Assembly (NCBI GenBank): GCA_028700425.1
Contig: JAQVSP010000007.1
Location: 1-32,170 of the forward strand
Length of the DNA stretch: 32,170 nucleotides
Direction of reading: 5' to 3'
Origin: Sphaerochaetaceae bacterium
GTDB lineage: Bacteria > Spirochaetota > Spirochaetia > Sphaerochaetales > Sphaerochaetaceae
Of the stretch, positions 23,943-32,010 are shown piece after piece. A program made the translations under genes and the position numbers. Within the stretch, counting starts at the first letter, position 1; every line of letters begins with the position of its first letter. The notes under the pieces were generated by a model. It searched no databases. It saw only the letters and a list, made by a program, of their open reading frames with translations, and was not told where the DNA came from.

Positions 23943-24240
23943 GCGCCTTGCCACCATCGCCCTTGTCATCCTGGGAACCCAGCTGACAAGGCACCTCAGC
24001 TTCTGGATCTTCTCCAAGAACAATGAGCCCAGCTGGGTCAAATACCTCGGAAAGGCCCTTTGTCCAGCGATCTTTGGCTTTCTTCTTGTCTATTCCCTTA
24101 AGGGCTATGGAAGCACTGCCTGGCAGGCAGCAGCTGCCCTTGGCGTCACTGCTCTTCTGCACATCTTCAAGCGCCAGATGCTTCTGTCCATCGCAGGCGG
24201 GACTCTCTGCTACATGCTTCTAGTCAACTTGATCGGCTAG
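23929..24240 (+). CDS. azlD: AzlD-family branched-chain amino acid exporter, small subunit
   Basis: A small inner-membrane protein of 103 residues with about three to four hydrophobic segments. TIALVILGTQLTRHLSFWIF, WVKYLGKALCPAIFGFLLVYSLK and AALGVTALLHIFKRQMLLSIAGGTLCYMLLVNL fit AzlD. It pairs with AzlC. The start lies within azlC, with GGAGG upstream of the ATG, and the stop overlaps that of mtaB on the other strand by four bases (CTAG). Confidence 0.92.
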   Translation: MSTIERLATIALVILGTQLTRHLSFWIFSKNNEPSWVKYLGKALCPAIFGFLLVYSLKGYGSTAWQAAAALGVTALLHIFKRQMLLSIAGGTLCYMLLVNLIG

Positions 24241-25508
24241 ATGACAACATTTACCAGATCACCCTTCCTAAGGCCCGGCTTATCCGGGACCAGGACCTCA
24301 AGGTAATTGCCAGTAAGAGCCTTCCAGAAGTTCTTTTCCCTGCTCTCAAGAATTGCTTCGGCAGGGCGTCCCTCCTGTCTCTTCCTGTAGCGCTCCAGAT
24401 TCTCCTCTGCCATCTTTCTCAGCTCTGCTGCCCGCTGGTCCCGCACTGATTCGGGCACCCTGTCGGTGGCGTGGAAAAGAGGGGTGTCAGGCCTTGGTGA
24501 GTAAGGGAAGACATGAAGGAATGCAAAATCAAGGTCCTTGAGCCTCTGATAGCTTATCTTCCACTCCTGCTCATCCTCTGCAGGAAGACCCGCTATCACA
24601 TCGCAGGCGATGAACGGATCATCCTTGACCTTGCGCAAGGCCTCGATGACAAGGGCCAGCTGCCCCGCATTGTAATGCCTGTTGACCCTCTGTAGGACCT
24701 TGTCGGAAAGGCTCTGGACAGGAATGTGGAAATAAGGCTGGACACGAGGGTCGCTGAGGGCATCAAGCAGCCTCTGGTCTATGCTGTCGCTCTCCATGGA
24801 GCTGAGGCGGATCCTCATGTCAGGTCCAAGGACATCCAGAAGCCTTTGGACAAGGCCGCCAAGCCCCATCCCTCTTCTGTCGTACATGCTCAGGTTCACG
24901 CCAGTGAGAACCATCTCATGATATCCTGCCTTCTCAATCTCCAAGGCCCTTCTGGCGGCAACTTCGGCATCCAGGCTCACGGAGATGCCTCTGGCCACAT
25001 GCACGCGGCAATAGCCGCAGTTGTTGTCGCAACCATCCTGCACCTTGAGATAAGCCCTGCTGTGCCGTGTGAAGGAGTTGGCATCAAAGCTGAAGGGCCC
25101 TCCATCAAGACCCAGGTCGAGCTTGGTCCTGTCAGTCTGCTCGTTGGCTATGAAGCTGTCTACGCTGAAGCCCTTGGCCAGATGCTCAGGAAGCTTCAGC
25201 AGGGCTGCCTTGGCTCCAAGCCCAAAGACCTTGACAGGCCCCAGCTTGCGCAGCTCCTCTGCATTGAGCTGGGCATAGCAGCCTGTGGCTATGACAGTGG
25301 CGCCCTGGACTCCAAGGAACTTGCGGATCATCCGCCTGGCCTTCTGCTCGGCCTTCGTGGTCACGGTGCAGGTATCGACCAGATAGTAGTCGCAAATCTC
25401 GTTCTCATCATCAGCAAGCTGGAACCCAGCTTGCCTGAAGGCCTGCATCAGGGCCTCGCTTTCACATTGGTTGAGCCTGCAGCCCAAGGTATAGACAAAC
25501 GCTTTCAT
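24237..25508 (-). CDS. mtaB: tRNA t6A37 methylthiotransferase MtaB
   Basis: A radical-SAM methylthiotransferase of 423 residues that turns t6A37 into ms2t6A in ANN-decoding tRNAs. The N-terminal domain has cluster Cys10 (TLGCRLNQCES), Cys47 (DTCTVT) and Cys77 (ATGCYAQ). The radical-SAM core has Cys160, Cys164 and Cys167 (CDNNCGYC). A C-terminal TRAM-like part ends LEVLVPDKPGLRKGDLVNVVI. YTLGCRLNQCESE and the Arg/His after the second cluster (RVHVARG) favour MtaB over MiaB or RimO. The ATG at 25508 gives the usual MKAFVYTLGC; the open frame upstream to 25844 is antisense to pta. A promoter -10 ends seven bases before the ATG. Confidence 0.93.
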   Translation of the reverse strand: MKAFVYTLGCRLNQCESEALMQAFRQAGFQLADDENEICDYYLVDTCTVTTKAEQKARRMIRKFLGVQGATVIATGCYAQLNAEELRKLGPVKVFGLGAKAALLKLPEHLAKGFSVDSFIANEQTDRTKLDLGLDGGPFSFDANSFTRHSRAYLKVQDGCDNNCGYCRVHVARGISVSLDAEVAARRALEIEKAGYHEMVLTGVNLSMYDRRGMGLGGLVQRLLDVLGPDMRIRLSSMESDSIDQRLLDALSDPRVQPYFHIPVQSLSDKVLQRVNRHYNAGQLALVIEALRKVKDDPFIACDVIAGLPAEDEQEWKISYQRLKDLDFAFLHVFPYSPRPDTPLFHATDRVPESVRDQRAAELRKMAEENLERYRKRQEGRPAEAILESREKNFWKALTGNYLEVLVPDKPGLRKGDLVNVVI

Positions 25509-25515
25509 GGCCTTG

Positions 25516-25545
25516 ATGATAACAAATCTGAGATAATCTTCACAA
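25516..25545 (-). promoter_or_regulatory. Promoter of mtaB, probably leaderless
   Basis: On the minus strand TTGTGA (25545-25540) and TATCAT (25521-25516) are 18 bases apart. The -10 ends seven bases before the ATG, so transcription would start at or beside it. An AAGG lies in the gap but is only two bases from the ATG, too close for a normal site. Confidence 0.45.
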
Positions 25546-25548
25546 GCC

Positions 25549-25577
25549 TTGAAGAAGTCGGCCAAAGGCTGTATTTT
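25549..25577 (+). promoter_or_regulatory. Promoter of pta
   Basis: TTGAAG (25549-25554) and TATTTT (25572-25577) are 17 bases apart, each four of six to consensus. The leader would be about 31 bases with AAGGAGAG before the ATG. It is back-to-back with the mtaB promoter. Confidence 0.45.
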
Positions 25578-25614
25578 ATGGCTAGTCAGTTGATAATCTA
25601 CAAGGAGAGTAAAT

Positions 25615-26619
25615 ATGGCATTTTCAGATATCATGAAGGCCAAGGCCGTCAAGCTTGCAAAGAGGCTTGTCCTTCCAGAGGGAACAGAGCCAAGAACGCT
25701 CAAGGCAGCAAGCCTTATACTGGAGCAGAGGATTGCACGCTCAGTCACCCTGCTTGGCAATGTTGAGGCCATAAAGGCAGCAGCAAAGCAAAACGATGTG
25801 GATCTCAAGGGCCTGACCCTTCTCAACCCCTCCTCAAGCGACAACCGCCAGAAGTACGCAGACGAATACTATGAGCTTCGCAAGGCAAAGGGAATGACAC
25901 CCGATCAGGCTTACGCCGACATCATCGACCCGCTTCGCTGGGGTGCAATGATGACTCGCCTCAAGGATGCAGATGCCATGGTTGCAGGAGCGCAATCCAC
26001 AACAGCCGATGTGCTCAGGGCATCCTTCACCATCATCAAGACAAGGGCCGGAATCAAGAGCGCCTCAAGCTGCTTTGTCATGGCTACCCCTGCGGCCAAG
26101 TACGGCGCAGATGGATCCTTCATCTTCTCAGACTGCGCCACAATCCCCAATCCGACTGCCGAGCAGCTTGCTGAGATAGCTGAGCTTTCAGCCTTGTCCT
26201 GCAAGACCTTCCTTGGAGTCGAGCCGGTTGTCGCAATGCTCTCCTACTCAACAAAGGGCTCTGCCAAGGGAGAGCTCGTTGACAAGGTCATCCAGGCTAC
26301 CGAGCTTGTAAAGGCCAAGTGCCCAGAGCTCCGTGTAGACGGAGAGCTTCAGGCAGATGCAGCCATGGTCGCCTCTGTAGGCGCCCAGAAGGCTCCAGGC
26401 TCCACAGTTGCAGGAAAGGCCAACACCCTGATCTTCCCCGACCTCCAGGCAGGAAACATCGGCTACAAGCTGGTGCAGCGACTTGCAGGCGCCCAGGCTT
26501 ATGGACCTATCCTCCAAGGCTTTGCAAGGCCTGTCAGCGACCTGTCCCGCGGATGCAGCGTAGAGGACATAGTCGTCACAGCCGCGGTCACGCTGGCTCA
26601 GAGCGAGAGCCTGAACTAG
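25615..26619 (+). CDS. pta: Phosphate acetyltransferase
   Basis: Interconverts acetyl-CoA plus phosphate and acetyl phosphate plus CoA, so with acetate kinase (not in this window) it makes ATP from acetyl-CoA in fermentation. 334 residues, the short single-domain form. Family marks: KRLVLPEGTEPRTLKAA, ADAMVAGAQSTTADVLRASFTIIKT, FSDCATIPNPTAEQLAEIA, PVVAMLSYSTKGSAKGE, LRVDGELQADAAMV and APGSTVAGKANTLIFPDLQAGNIGYKLVQRL. The start has AAGGAGAG. A terminator follows directly, so it is a single-gene unit. Confidence 0.96.
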   Translation: MAFSDIMKAKAVKLAKRLVLPEGTEPRTLKAASLILEQRIARSVTLLGNVEAIKAAAKQNDVDLKGLTLLNPSSSDNRQKYADEYYELRKAKGMTPDQAYADIIDPLRWGAMMTRLKDADAMVAGAQSTTADVLRASFTIIKTRAGIKSASSCFVMATPAAKYGADGSFIFSDCATIPNPTAEQLAEIAELSALSCKTFLGVEPVVAMLSYSTKGSAKGELVDKVIQATELVKAKCPELRVDGELQADAAMVASVGAQKAPGSTVAGKANTLIFPDLQAGNIGYKLVQRLAGAQAYGPILQGFARPVSDLSRGCSVEDIVVTAAVTLAQSESLN

Positions 26620-26635
26620 CTGAAACGCTGATCAG

Positions 26636-26665
26636 AGGGGCTGTGCAATGCGCAGCCCCTTTTTT
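26636..26665 (+). terminator. Intrinsic terminator after pta
   Basis: AGGGGCTG (26636-26643) pairs perfectly with CAGCCCCT (26653-26660); two weaker inner pairs extend the stem. Six T (26660-26665) follow. It lies 16 bases after the pta stop and only 25 bases before the cysK ATG. Confidence 0.9.
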
Positions 26666-26670
26666 ATACT
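26642..26670 (+). promoter_or_regulatory. Possible cysK promoter embedded in the pta terminator
   Basis: TATACT (26665-26670) directly follows the terminator T-run and is a good -10. The 17-base-spaced -35 would be TGTGCA (26642-26647), a weak match in the hairpin. Transcription would start near 26677, just before the GGAGGG site of cysK. Confidence 0.35.
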
Positions 26671-26690
26671 TGATTTTGGAGGGACACCCA

Positions 26691-27586
26691 TGAACATTCT
26701 GTCTACAATAGGCAACACGCCTCTCATCGAGCTCGACAGGCTTGAGACCTCTGCTGTTCTCCTTGCCAAGGTTGAGCTGTTCAACCCAGGCGGATCGATA
26801 AAGGACAGGGTCGCCCTTTCCATGATCGAGGAAGCTGAGAAGGAAGGAAGGCTGCATGAAGGCTCGGTGATCATCGAGCCTACCAGCGGAAACACCGGCA
26901 TAGGGCTTGCACTGGTTGCAAGCATCAAGGGCTACAGGACAATCATAGTCATGCCCTCCTCAATGAGCGAGGAAAGACGGCAGACCATAAGGGCCTATGG
27001 TGCAGAGCTTGAGCTCACACCCGCTGAGACGGGGATGGCTGGCTCCATAGAGAAGGCCAACGAGCTTGCAGCCTCTATTCCAGGAAGCTTCATACCCTCC
27101 CAGTTCGACAACCCCGCCAATGTACTGGCTCACTACAGGACCACTGGACCCGAGATCTGGGAGCAAAGCGGCCACAAGGTGGATGTACTTGTCTCAGGAG
27201 TCGGCACAGGCGGCACTCTCACTGGAGCCGGACGCTATCTTAGGTCCTGCAATCCAGGGCTGAAGATCATAGCAGTGGAGCCAGCAGCCTCCGCTGTTCT
27301 TTCCGGCATGAGCAAGGGCAAGCACAACCTGCAGGGAATTGGAGCAGGCTTCATACCAGCCATACTTGACCGAAGCCTCATTGATGACATAGTCAAGGTC
27401 AAGGAAGAGGATGCATACGAGACAGGACGGCTTCTATGCCAGAGGCAGGGGAACTTCGCAGGCATCTCCAGCGGAGCTGCTGTGTGGGCAGCCCTGAGCA
27501 TCAGCAAGGCCTATGAAGGCAAGAGAATTGCAGTCATTCTTCCAGACAGTGGATCCAGATACCTGTCCACTCCCCTCTTTAAATGA
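26691..27586 (+). CDS. cysK: Cysteine synthase (O-acetylserine sulfhydrylase)
   Basis: A PLP enzyme that makes cysteine from O-acetylserine and sulfide. 298 residues. [18 protein letters not shown] opens the protein. Lys38 in NPGGSIKDR is the PLP lysine, EPTSGNTG (63-70) binds substrate, GVGTGGT (170-176) binds the PLP phosphate, and ISSGAAV is near the end. The ATG at 26691 has GGAGGG upstream and gives the family start; the frame is open to 26648 through the terminator but this is not coding. It overlaps the serine acetyltransferase gene as ATGA. Confidence 0.95.
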
Positions 27587-28413
27587 TGGACAAGAAGCAA
27601 ATTGAGATAATCGCCAACACGGCACAAGCCCTCAGCCAGGATAGGTCTGAGTCATTTATAGGGCTGAAGGATTCCACCCAGAGCCTGGCCGAGGACATCC
27701 TGGGGGCCATGTTCCCCTTTCACATGTCCTCGATCTCTCGCCAATGCCAGCCGCTATGCAACGGCATAATGGGAATAACCAACATCTTCATGAAGGCCAA
27801 GTCCGTCTTTTCCTTTGTAGCCCAGGATCCAGATGAACTAGCAGGCCTTCTGGTCGAAGGAATCCCTTCCATAAAGAAGGTCCTTGACACCGATGCCCAG
27901 GCAGCCTATGAGGGCGACCCTGCGGCAAAGAGCATAGATGAGGTGATTCTCACCTATCCAGGGTTCTTCGCCATCGCCATGCATCGCATAGCTCACTTCA
28001 TCCTTGGCCTTCAGATCCCTCTGGTGCCAAGGATCATCAGCGAGTACGCCCATATAAAGACCGGCATAGACATACATCCAGGCGCCACCATCGGCCCATA
28101 TTTCTTCATTGACCATGGAACCGGCGTAGTCATAGGCGAGACAACGACCATCGGCGAGCATGTGAAGATCTACCAGCATGTGACCCTTGGAGCGAAGAGC
28201 TTCCCAACAGCCCCGGATGGAACGCTGATAAAGAACCTCAAGCGCCACCCGGACATCGGCAACAATGTGATAATCTATGCAGGGGCGACAATCCTCGGAG
28301 GATCGACCCATATTGGCGACAACGCTGTGATTGGGGGCAATGTATGGCTCACCCATAGTGTGGAAAGCGGGATCATGGTCACTGTTGCAGGTCCCGAGCT
28401 GAGAAGCAGATAA
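27583..28413 (+). CDS. epsC: Serine O-acetyltransferase, EpsC/CysE family
   Basis: Acetylates serine with acetyl-CoA to give O-acetylserine for CysK next door. 276 residues: a helical N-terminal half with [15 protein letters not shown], then a left-handed beta-helix of hexapeptide repeats ([44 protein letters not shown]) carrying the catalytic His in DHGTG. Loop [13 protein letters not shown] is the EpsC form. The usual C-terminal tail that inserts into CysK is short here ([12 protein letters not shown], not ending in Ile), so a stable cysteine synthase complex is uncertain. Start overlaps cysK by four bases. Confidence 0.93.
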   Translation: MMDKKQIEIIANTAQALSQDRSESFIGLKDSTQSLAEDILGAMFPFHMSSISRQCQPLCNGIMGITNIFMKAKSVFSFVAQDPDELAGLLVEGIPSIKKVLDTDAQAAYEGDPAAKSIDEVILTYPGFFAIAMHRIAHFILGLQIPLVPRIISEYAHIKTGIDIHPGATIGPYFFIDHGTGVVIGETTTIGEHVKIYQHVTLGAKSFPTAPDGTLIKNLKRHPDIGNNVIIYAGATILGGSTHIGDNAVIGGNVWLTHSVESGIMVTVAGPELRSR

Positions 28414-28428
28414 CCATCAAGGCCTGCT

Positions 28429-29274
28429 TCAAGCATGCTGCCTGAAGGCCTTGGCCATAGCCGCTATCTCGCTTACGCTAAGGGTCTCTGCCCTTCTGGA
28501 GGGTTCGATTCCAGCTTCTCTGAGCCTCTGCTCCACATTCTCAAAGCGTGCCTTGAGGTTGTTGGCTATCGTCTTTCTTCTCTGGGCGAAAAGGGTCCTG
28601 TTTAGGCTCAGGAAGACCTCCCTGTCCGCCTTGTCCACCTGGCTCTTGTCCAGGCGAGTGAGAAGTATGGCCTGGGAATCTACGTTCGGAGGGGGGAAGA
28701 AGCAGGAGCCGGGAATCTTCATCAGTGGCCTTGCGGCATAATCAGCCTGAACAAGGACTGACAAGGATCCCCACATGTCTGTGCCAGGCATTGCACAGAG
28801 CCTGTCTGCCACCTCTTTTTGCAAGGTGAATTCCATGACTGGGGCATGACATCCTGCCTCAAGAACCTTGGCAATGCAGATGGACCCTACATTGTAGGGA
28901 AGGTTGGCGCACAGGCAATCAGGAGCGCCGTGGGTCCTGTAGTATTCGTCGAAGGTCTTCAGAAAATCGCCTTCAACAAGCTCAAAGCCCTTCTCATCGG
29001 CAAAGGCCTCCTCTCGGAGTATTCGGCAGAATCCATGATCTATCTCAAAGGCTGTCACATTGGCTCCTCGATCAAGAAGCGCCTTCGTCAAGGTCCCAAT
29101 TCCAGGACCTATCTCCCATACCTTGCTCGCCTTGGCCGCTGCCTGGGCAAGCGTTGCCACCGCTGGTCGGGACAGGAGGAAGTTCTGGCCGAATTTCTTG
29201 GTAAGATTCAGCCCATGGGCTTGAAGCAAGGCTTTGATTGCAATTGGAGAATCGTAGGCGAAATCCCAGCTCAT
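28429..29274 (-). CDS. rsmA: 16S rRNA dimethyladenosine transferase RsmA (KsgA)
   Basis: Dimethylates the two adjacent adenines near the 3' end of 16S rRNA late in small-subunit assembly. 281 residues. LTKKFGQNFLLSRPAV, SAM loop EIGPGIGTLT (54-63), acidic strand AFEID, and the catalytic NLPYN (124-128) are all present, with FFPPPNVDSQAILLTRL in the second half. The ATG at 29274 has AAGGAGGG eight bases before it. The upstream comEC frame runs on through its first 203 bases in another frame. A 15-base gap separates it from epsC, coming the other way. Confidence 0.95.
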   Translation of the reverse strand: MSWDFAYDSPIAIKALLQAHGLNLTKKFGQNFLLSRPAVATLAQAAAKASKVWEIGPGIGTLTKALLDRGANVTAFEIDHGFCRILREEAFADEKGFELVEGDFLKTFDEYYRTHGAPDCLCANLPYNVGSICIAKVLEAGCHAPVMEFTLQKEVADRLCAMPGTDMWGSLSVLVQADYAARPLMKIPGSCFFPPPNVDSQAILLTRLDKSQVDKADREVFLSLNRTLFAQRRKTIANNLKARFENVEQRLREAGIEPSRRAETLSVSEIAAMAKAFRQHA

Positions 29275-30592
29275 AAGCTTCCCTCCTTCTGTTCATTCTC
29301 CGCCTAGAATAGCCAAGAAGGCCTAGAAGGGTCAACAAGACAGCGCAACAGACTATGTAGGTGCACAACCCTGCCGGCTTGAAGGCTGAGGCCCAGCCAA
29401 AGAGGCCTTTCATGGCCTTGCAGCAAATCTGCAGAAGCCAGTCCAGCCAGGACAAGGGAAACAGCAGGTAGAGAATCCCTACAGCCATCACAGAGAAGGC
29501 AAGAAGGCCTCCTAGATAGCTGACCAGCAGGGCCTGGGGCCTGAAGGAGCCTTCAAGAGCCAGGCTTGCAGCAGCGCTTGCCAAAAGAGCTGCCAGAGAG
29601 GAGGAAAGGATGCCGGAAAGCCACAGGGGCATGAAGGTCTTCAGCACTCCATTGACATATCTGAGCAGTCCGACCAGCCCTAGCATGGCTAGATAGCTGT
29701 ACAGGCCGCCAAGAGAGCATAGGCTAAGGGGATTGATGGCCTCCTGCAGGATCAAGGCTCCTAGCAGGCAGTCCAGGCCCTTGAGAGGAAGGCAGAGCAT
29801 TATCACCGACCTTAGCAAGGACGGCTTTGGCCCTGCAAGCCAAAGGAAGGCCAGGCAAAGGACGATTCCCAAGATCCTTCCTCTCTTTCTGAGAATCAAG
29901 GCAGCTAGGCCTGTGAAGAAGCCCAGGTGCATGCCGCTGAGGGCCAGTATATGGCTTGAGCCGGCTTGCTTGGCAAGGTCTGAGACCTGGCTTGGCTGCT
30001 GGCTTCTTCCCAGCAGGAGCATGAGAGCAAGATTTCTTGGCTCGTCAGGGCTAAGACGCTTCTCTATTGCACTGATGAGCCTCAGCCTCTGCTCAGATAG
30101 CTCTCCAGGGCTTGATAGAGCCTTAAAGCTAGATGCAATGAAAAGCCCATCAGAGAAGGATCCCTCCATCTCAAGCTCAGTGCCATGGCTTACCAGGCCA
30201 TAGGACCTGCAGATTGCTGGGCACAGTCCACGAGCATCCAGGCGATCTCCATTCTGGTCATAGCTGCCTTGAAGGGCCAGGCTGAAGAAAGTCCAGCCGG
30301 TCGAGGTGAGACGGCTGTCTTCAAGCAATCTGCCGCGAATCCGGGTGCAAGAAGCAGCTTCCTGGCTTAGGCAGGGTCTTGAGCAGGGGCTTATGGCAAG
30401 AGCTTGCAGAAGGCACAAGGACAAGGCCATAAGCCTTGCCAGAGAAGCCATCCTCTGCCTAGAGAAGGTCAGGGCGGCGCTTGAGATGCCGCTCAAGGCC
30501 ACAAGAGCAAGAAGCATCCAAGGTCTTGGCCTTAGGATGCCTGCACAGAGGAATATGGATATGAATGCTGCTATAAATGTCGCTGCGCCCAC
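29072..30592 (-). CDS. comEC: ComEC/Rec2-type DNA-uptake channel protein, short form
   Basis: An inner-membrane protein of up to 506 residues with the ComEC Competence domain. The diagnostic stretch HILALSGMHLGFFTGL is at 214-229, preceded by LALMLLLGRSQQPSQV and followed by GPKPSLLRSVIMLCL and several hydrophobic segments. The N-terminal part (about 83-160) is the soluble OB-like region. The C-terminal metallo-beta-lactamase domain of longer ComEC proteins is absent. Hydrophobic sequence ends near residue 430 (LLTLLGLLGYSRRRMNRRR); the last 66 residues overlap rsmA in another frame and look unlike ComEC, so the true end may differ or a frameshift may have removed the stop. The start is a GTG at 30592 with no clear ribosome binding site. 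Confidence 0.8.
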   Translation of the reverse strand: MGAATFIAAFISIFLCAGILRPRPWMLLALVALSGISSAALTFSRQRMASLARLMALSLCLLQALAISPCSRPCLSQEAASCTRIRGRLLEDSRLTSTGWTFFSLALQGSYDQNGDRLDARGLCPAICRSYGLVSHGTELEMEGSFSDGLFIASSFKALSSPGELSEQRLRLISAIEKRLSPDEPRNLALMLLLGRSQQPSQVSDLAKQAGSSHILALSGMHLGFFTGLAALILRKRGRILGIVLCLAFLWLAGPKPSLLRSVIMLCLPLKGLDCLLGALILQEAINPLSLCSLGGLYSYLAMLGLVGLLRYVNGVLKTFMPLWLSGILSSSLAALLASAAASLALEGSFRPQALLVSYLGGLLAFSVMAVGILYLLFPLSWLDWLLQICCKAMKGLFGWASAFKPAGLCTYIVCCAVLLTLLGLLGYSRRRMNRRREAYELGFRLRFSNCNQSLASSPWAESYQEIRPELPPVPTSGGNACPGSGQGEQGMGDRSWNWDLDEGAS

Positions 30593-30613
30593 ATAGTCAT
30601 AAGGCGCATCTTG

Positions 30614-31351
30614 CTATAAAAGCTCAAGAATCAGGCAAAGAAGAGCAAGATCGGATCCCTTATGGGCTTCCTTGAAGAGGCTCTGGCTGACCCTCTCTCT
30701 TTCCATGCCGTTTTTCCTGGCAATCTGGGCTTTCTCAAGAAGCTCATCAAGGCCTCTCTCGTTTCTCTTCAGATGGTTGAGAAGAAGGGCTCGAAGCTTC
30801 TCTGGGCAATGGAGGCTCCTGTTGTCGGGCCTCAAGCCAACAGCCATCTCGCTAAGCTCAAGGCTCTTGGTCCTGTCAAGGTCCTCCAGGGCATCCTCGA
30901 TGGCGCCTAGATCGCTGTCAAGGGCGGGCTTGTAGGCTCCAGCTCTTCTTTTGAGCTCCTCCCTCTTCTTCATCACCTTGGGATCATTCTTGTCATGGCG
31001 CACCATCAAGCCCCAGGAAAGGGCTGCGCCAAGGCCAGCAAGCGCCATCTCATCGATGACAGGCACAGGATCGCGGACTACAAAGGCAAAGAAGAAATAG
31101 ACAACCAGGAAGATGAAGGCTGATATGAAAAGGTGAGGAAAGTACTTGGTATCCTGCACCCAGCGATTGATGCCCGCATCGATGCAGGCATAAAGCTCAT
31201 GATCCACCTTCTGGACCTCATCATCATCCAGGCTGTGGCTTGAGTACACCTCAAGGTCCTCGTTCTCATCCCAGAAAGCTCCGCTTCTGGGATCCTGGTA
31301 CTCAGATAGAATCAGGTCCTTTTTGCTTCGTTTGATGAAGTATGCCTTCAA
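30614..31351 (-). CDS. Unknown membrane protein with two transmembrane segments
   Basis: 245 residues, family not recognised. An acidic cytosolic N-terminus (1-70, ENEDLEVYSSHSLDDDEVQ) is followed by two close membrane helices (about 72-92, FPHLFISAFIFLVVYFFFAFVV, and 98-117), then a long charged helical C-terminal half (RHDKNDPKVMKKREELKRR, ALEDLDRTKSLELSEM, LLNHLKRNERGLDELLEKAQIARKNG). It starts at a TTG (31351) overlapping the upstream stop as TTGA, with a strong AAGGAGG six bases before, so it is a genuine, translated gene. It sits between a phosphatase gene and comEC in one operon. Function unknown. Confidence 0.7.
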   Translation of the reverse strand: MKAYFIKRSKKDLILSEYQDPRSGAFWDENEDLEVYSSHSLDDDEVQKVDHELYACIDAGINRWVQDTKYFPHLFISAFIFLVVYFFFAFVVRDPVPVIDEMALAGLGAALSWGLMVRHDKNDPKVMKKREELKRRAGAYKPALDSDLGAIEDALEDLDRTKSLELSEMAVGLRPDNRSLHCPEKLRALLLNHLKRNERGLDELLEKAQIARKNGMERERVSQSLFKEAHKGSDLALLCLILELL

Positions 31352-32010
31352 GAAAGCCTCCTTGAAATCATCTCAGCCAGCTGGCCTGCATCATGAGCTA
31401 TGTCCTGGGTGAACGCCCTTAGATAGGCTTCATCCCTGTAGCCCCAGGACACCAGCACAACGCTTGCCGACATATTCTGAGCTGTCTGAAAATCGACTTC
31501 GCTATCACCAATATACATGAAATCTTCAAGCTTGACATCATTCTGGGTGCAGAAATCCACCAGGCCGGAGCAATCAGGCTTGTTGGGATATCTTCCACCC
31601 TGGCCGGCGACAAAGGCAAAGGGCCTGGAGGGGAAAAGGATGTCTATGACCTTTATTGCAAGCTCCTCCTTCTTGTTGGACAGCACGCCCAGTGCGCAGC
31701 CTTCCTGCTTCAGCCTGGCAACCAGGTCTCCCATTCCGTCATACAGTCTTGTCTGATCGCAAAAATGAGCGTTGTAGTAGGCCTCAAGGCTTTTCATGCC
31801 CTTATCTATCAGGCTTTTGCTATAGGATGCTCCAAGGCTGTCCATGCATCTTTCAAGAGCATTCCTGAGCCCATTGCCCACCACTGATCTCACAAGGCCT
31901 ATGTCAACGCCTTGATAGCCCATGGTCTTCATGGCGTGATTTAATGCCGCCTGAATATCTCCTAGCGTATAAGCCAAGGTTCCATCTAGATCGAAGACAA
32001 TGCCCTTCAC
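31348..32010 (-). CDS. HAD-superfamily phosphatase, phosphoglycolate phosphatase-like
   Basis: A cytosolic phosphatase of 220 residues. Motif I VFDLDGTLAYT is at the N-terminus (nucleophile Asp and acid Asp both present), a helical cap follows (ALNHAMKTMGYQGVD to YDGMGDLVARLKQEG), motif II is GVLSNKK, motif III the Lys in YPNKPD, and motif IV YIGDSEVDFQTAQNM. The cap type and GDSEVD motif fit Gph/PgmB-like enzymes; the substrate is uncertain. The GTG at 32010 is chosen over an upstream ATG because it starts at the usual place, has GAGGG before it and overlaps the previous stop as GTGA. Confidence 0.85.
   Translation of the reverse strand: MKGIVFDLDGTLAYTLGDIQAALNHAMKTMGYQGVDIGLVRSVVGNGLRNALERCMDSLGASYSKSLIDKGMKSLEAYYNAHFCDQTRLYDGMGDLVARLKQEGCALGVLSNKKEELAIKVIDILFPSRPFAFVAGQGGRYPNKPDCSGLVDFCTQNDVKLEDFMYIGDSEVDFQTAQNMSASVVLVSWGYRDEAYLRAFTQDIAHDAGQLAEMISRRLS

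Noticed and set aside
24726-25766. Plus-strand open frame of 346 codons opposite mtaB and the mtaB-pta gap
   Set aside because: A mirror of mtaB codon bias. It would overlap pta and the two promoters, and it has no recognisable domain.
26648-26690. Upstream in-frame start for cysK
   Set aside because: It would place the pta terminator hairpin inside the coding sequence; the ATG at 26691 has the ribosome binding site and matches the family start.
28418-28453. Eight-base inverted repeat between and inside the ends of epsC and rsmA
   Set aside because: No T-run on either side and half of it is coding; may be chance in GGCC-rich sequence.
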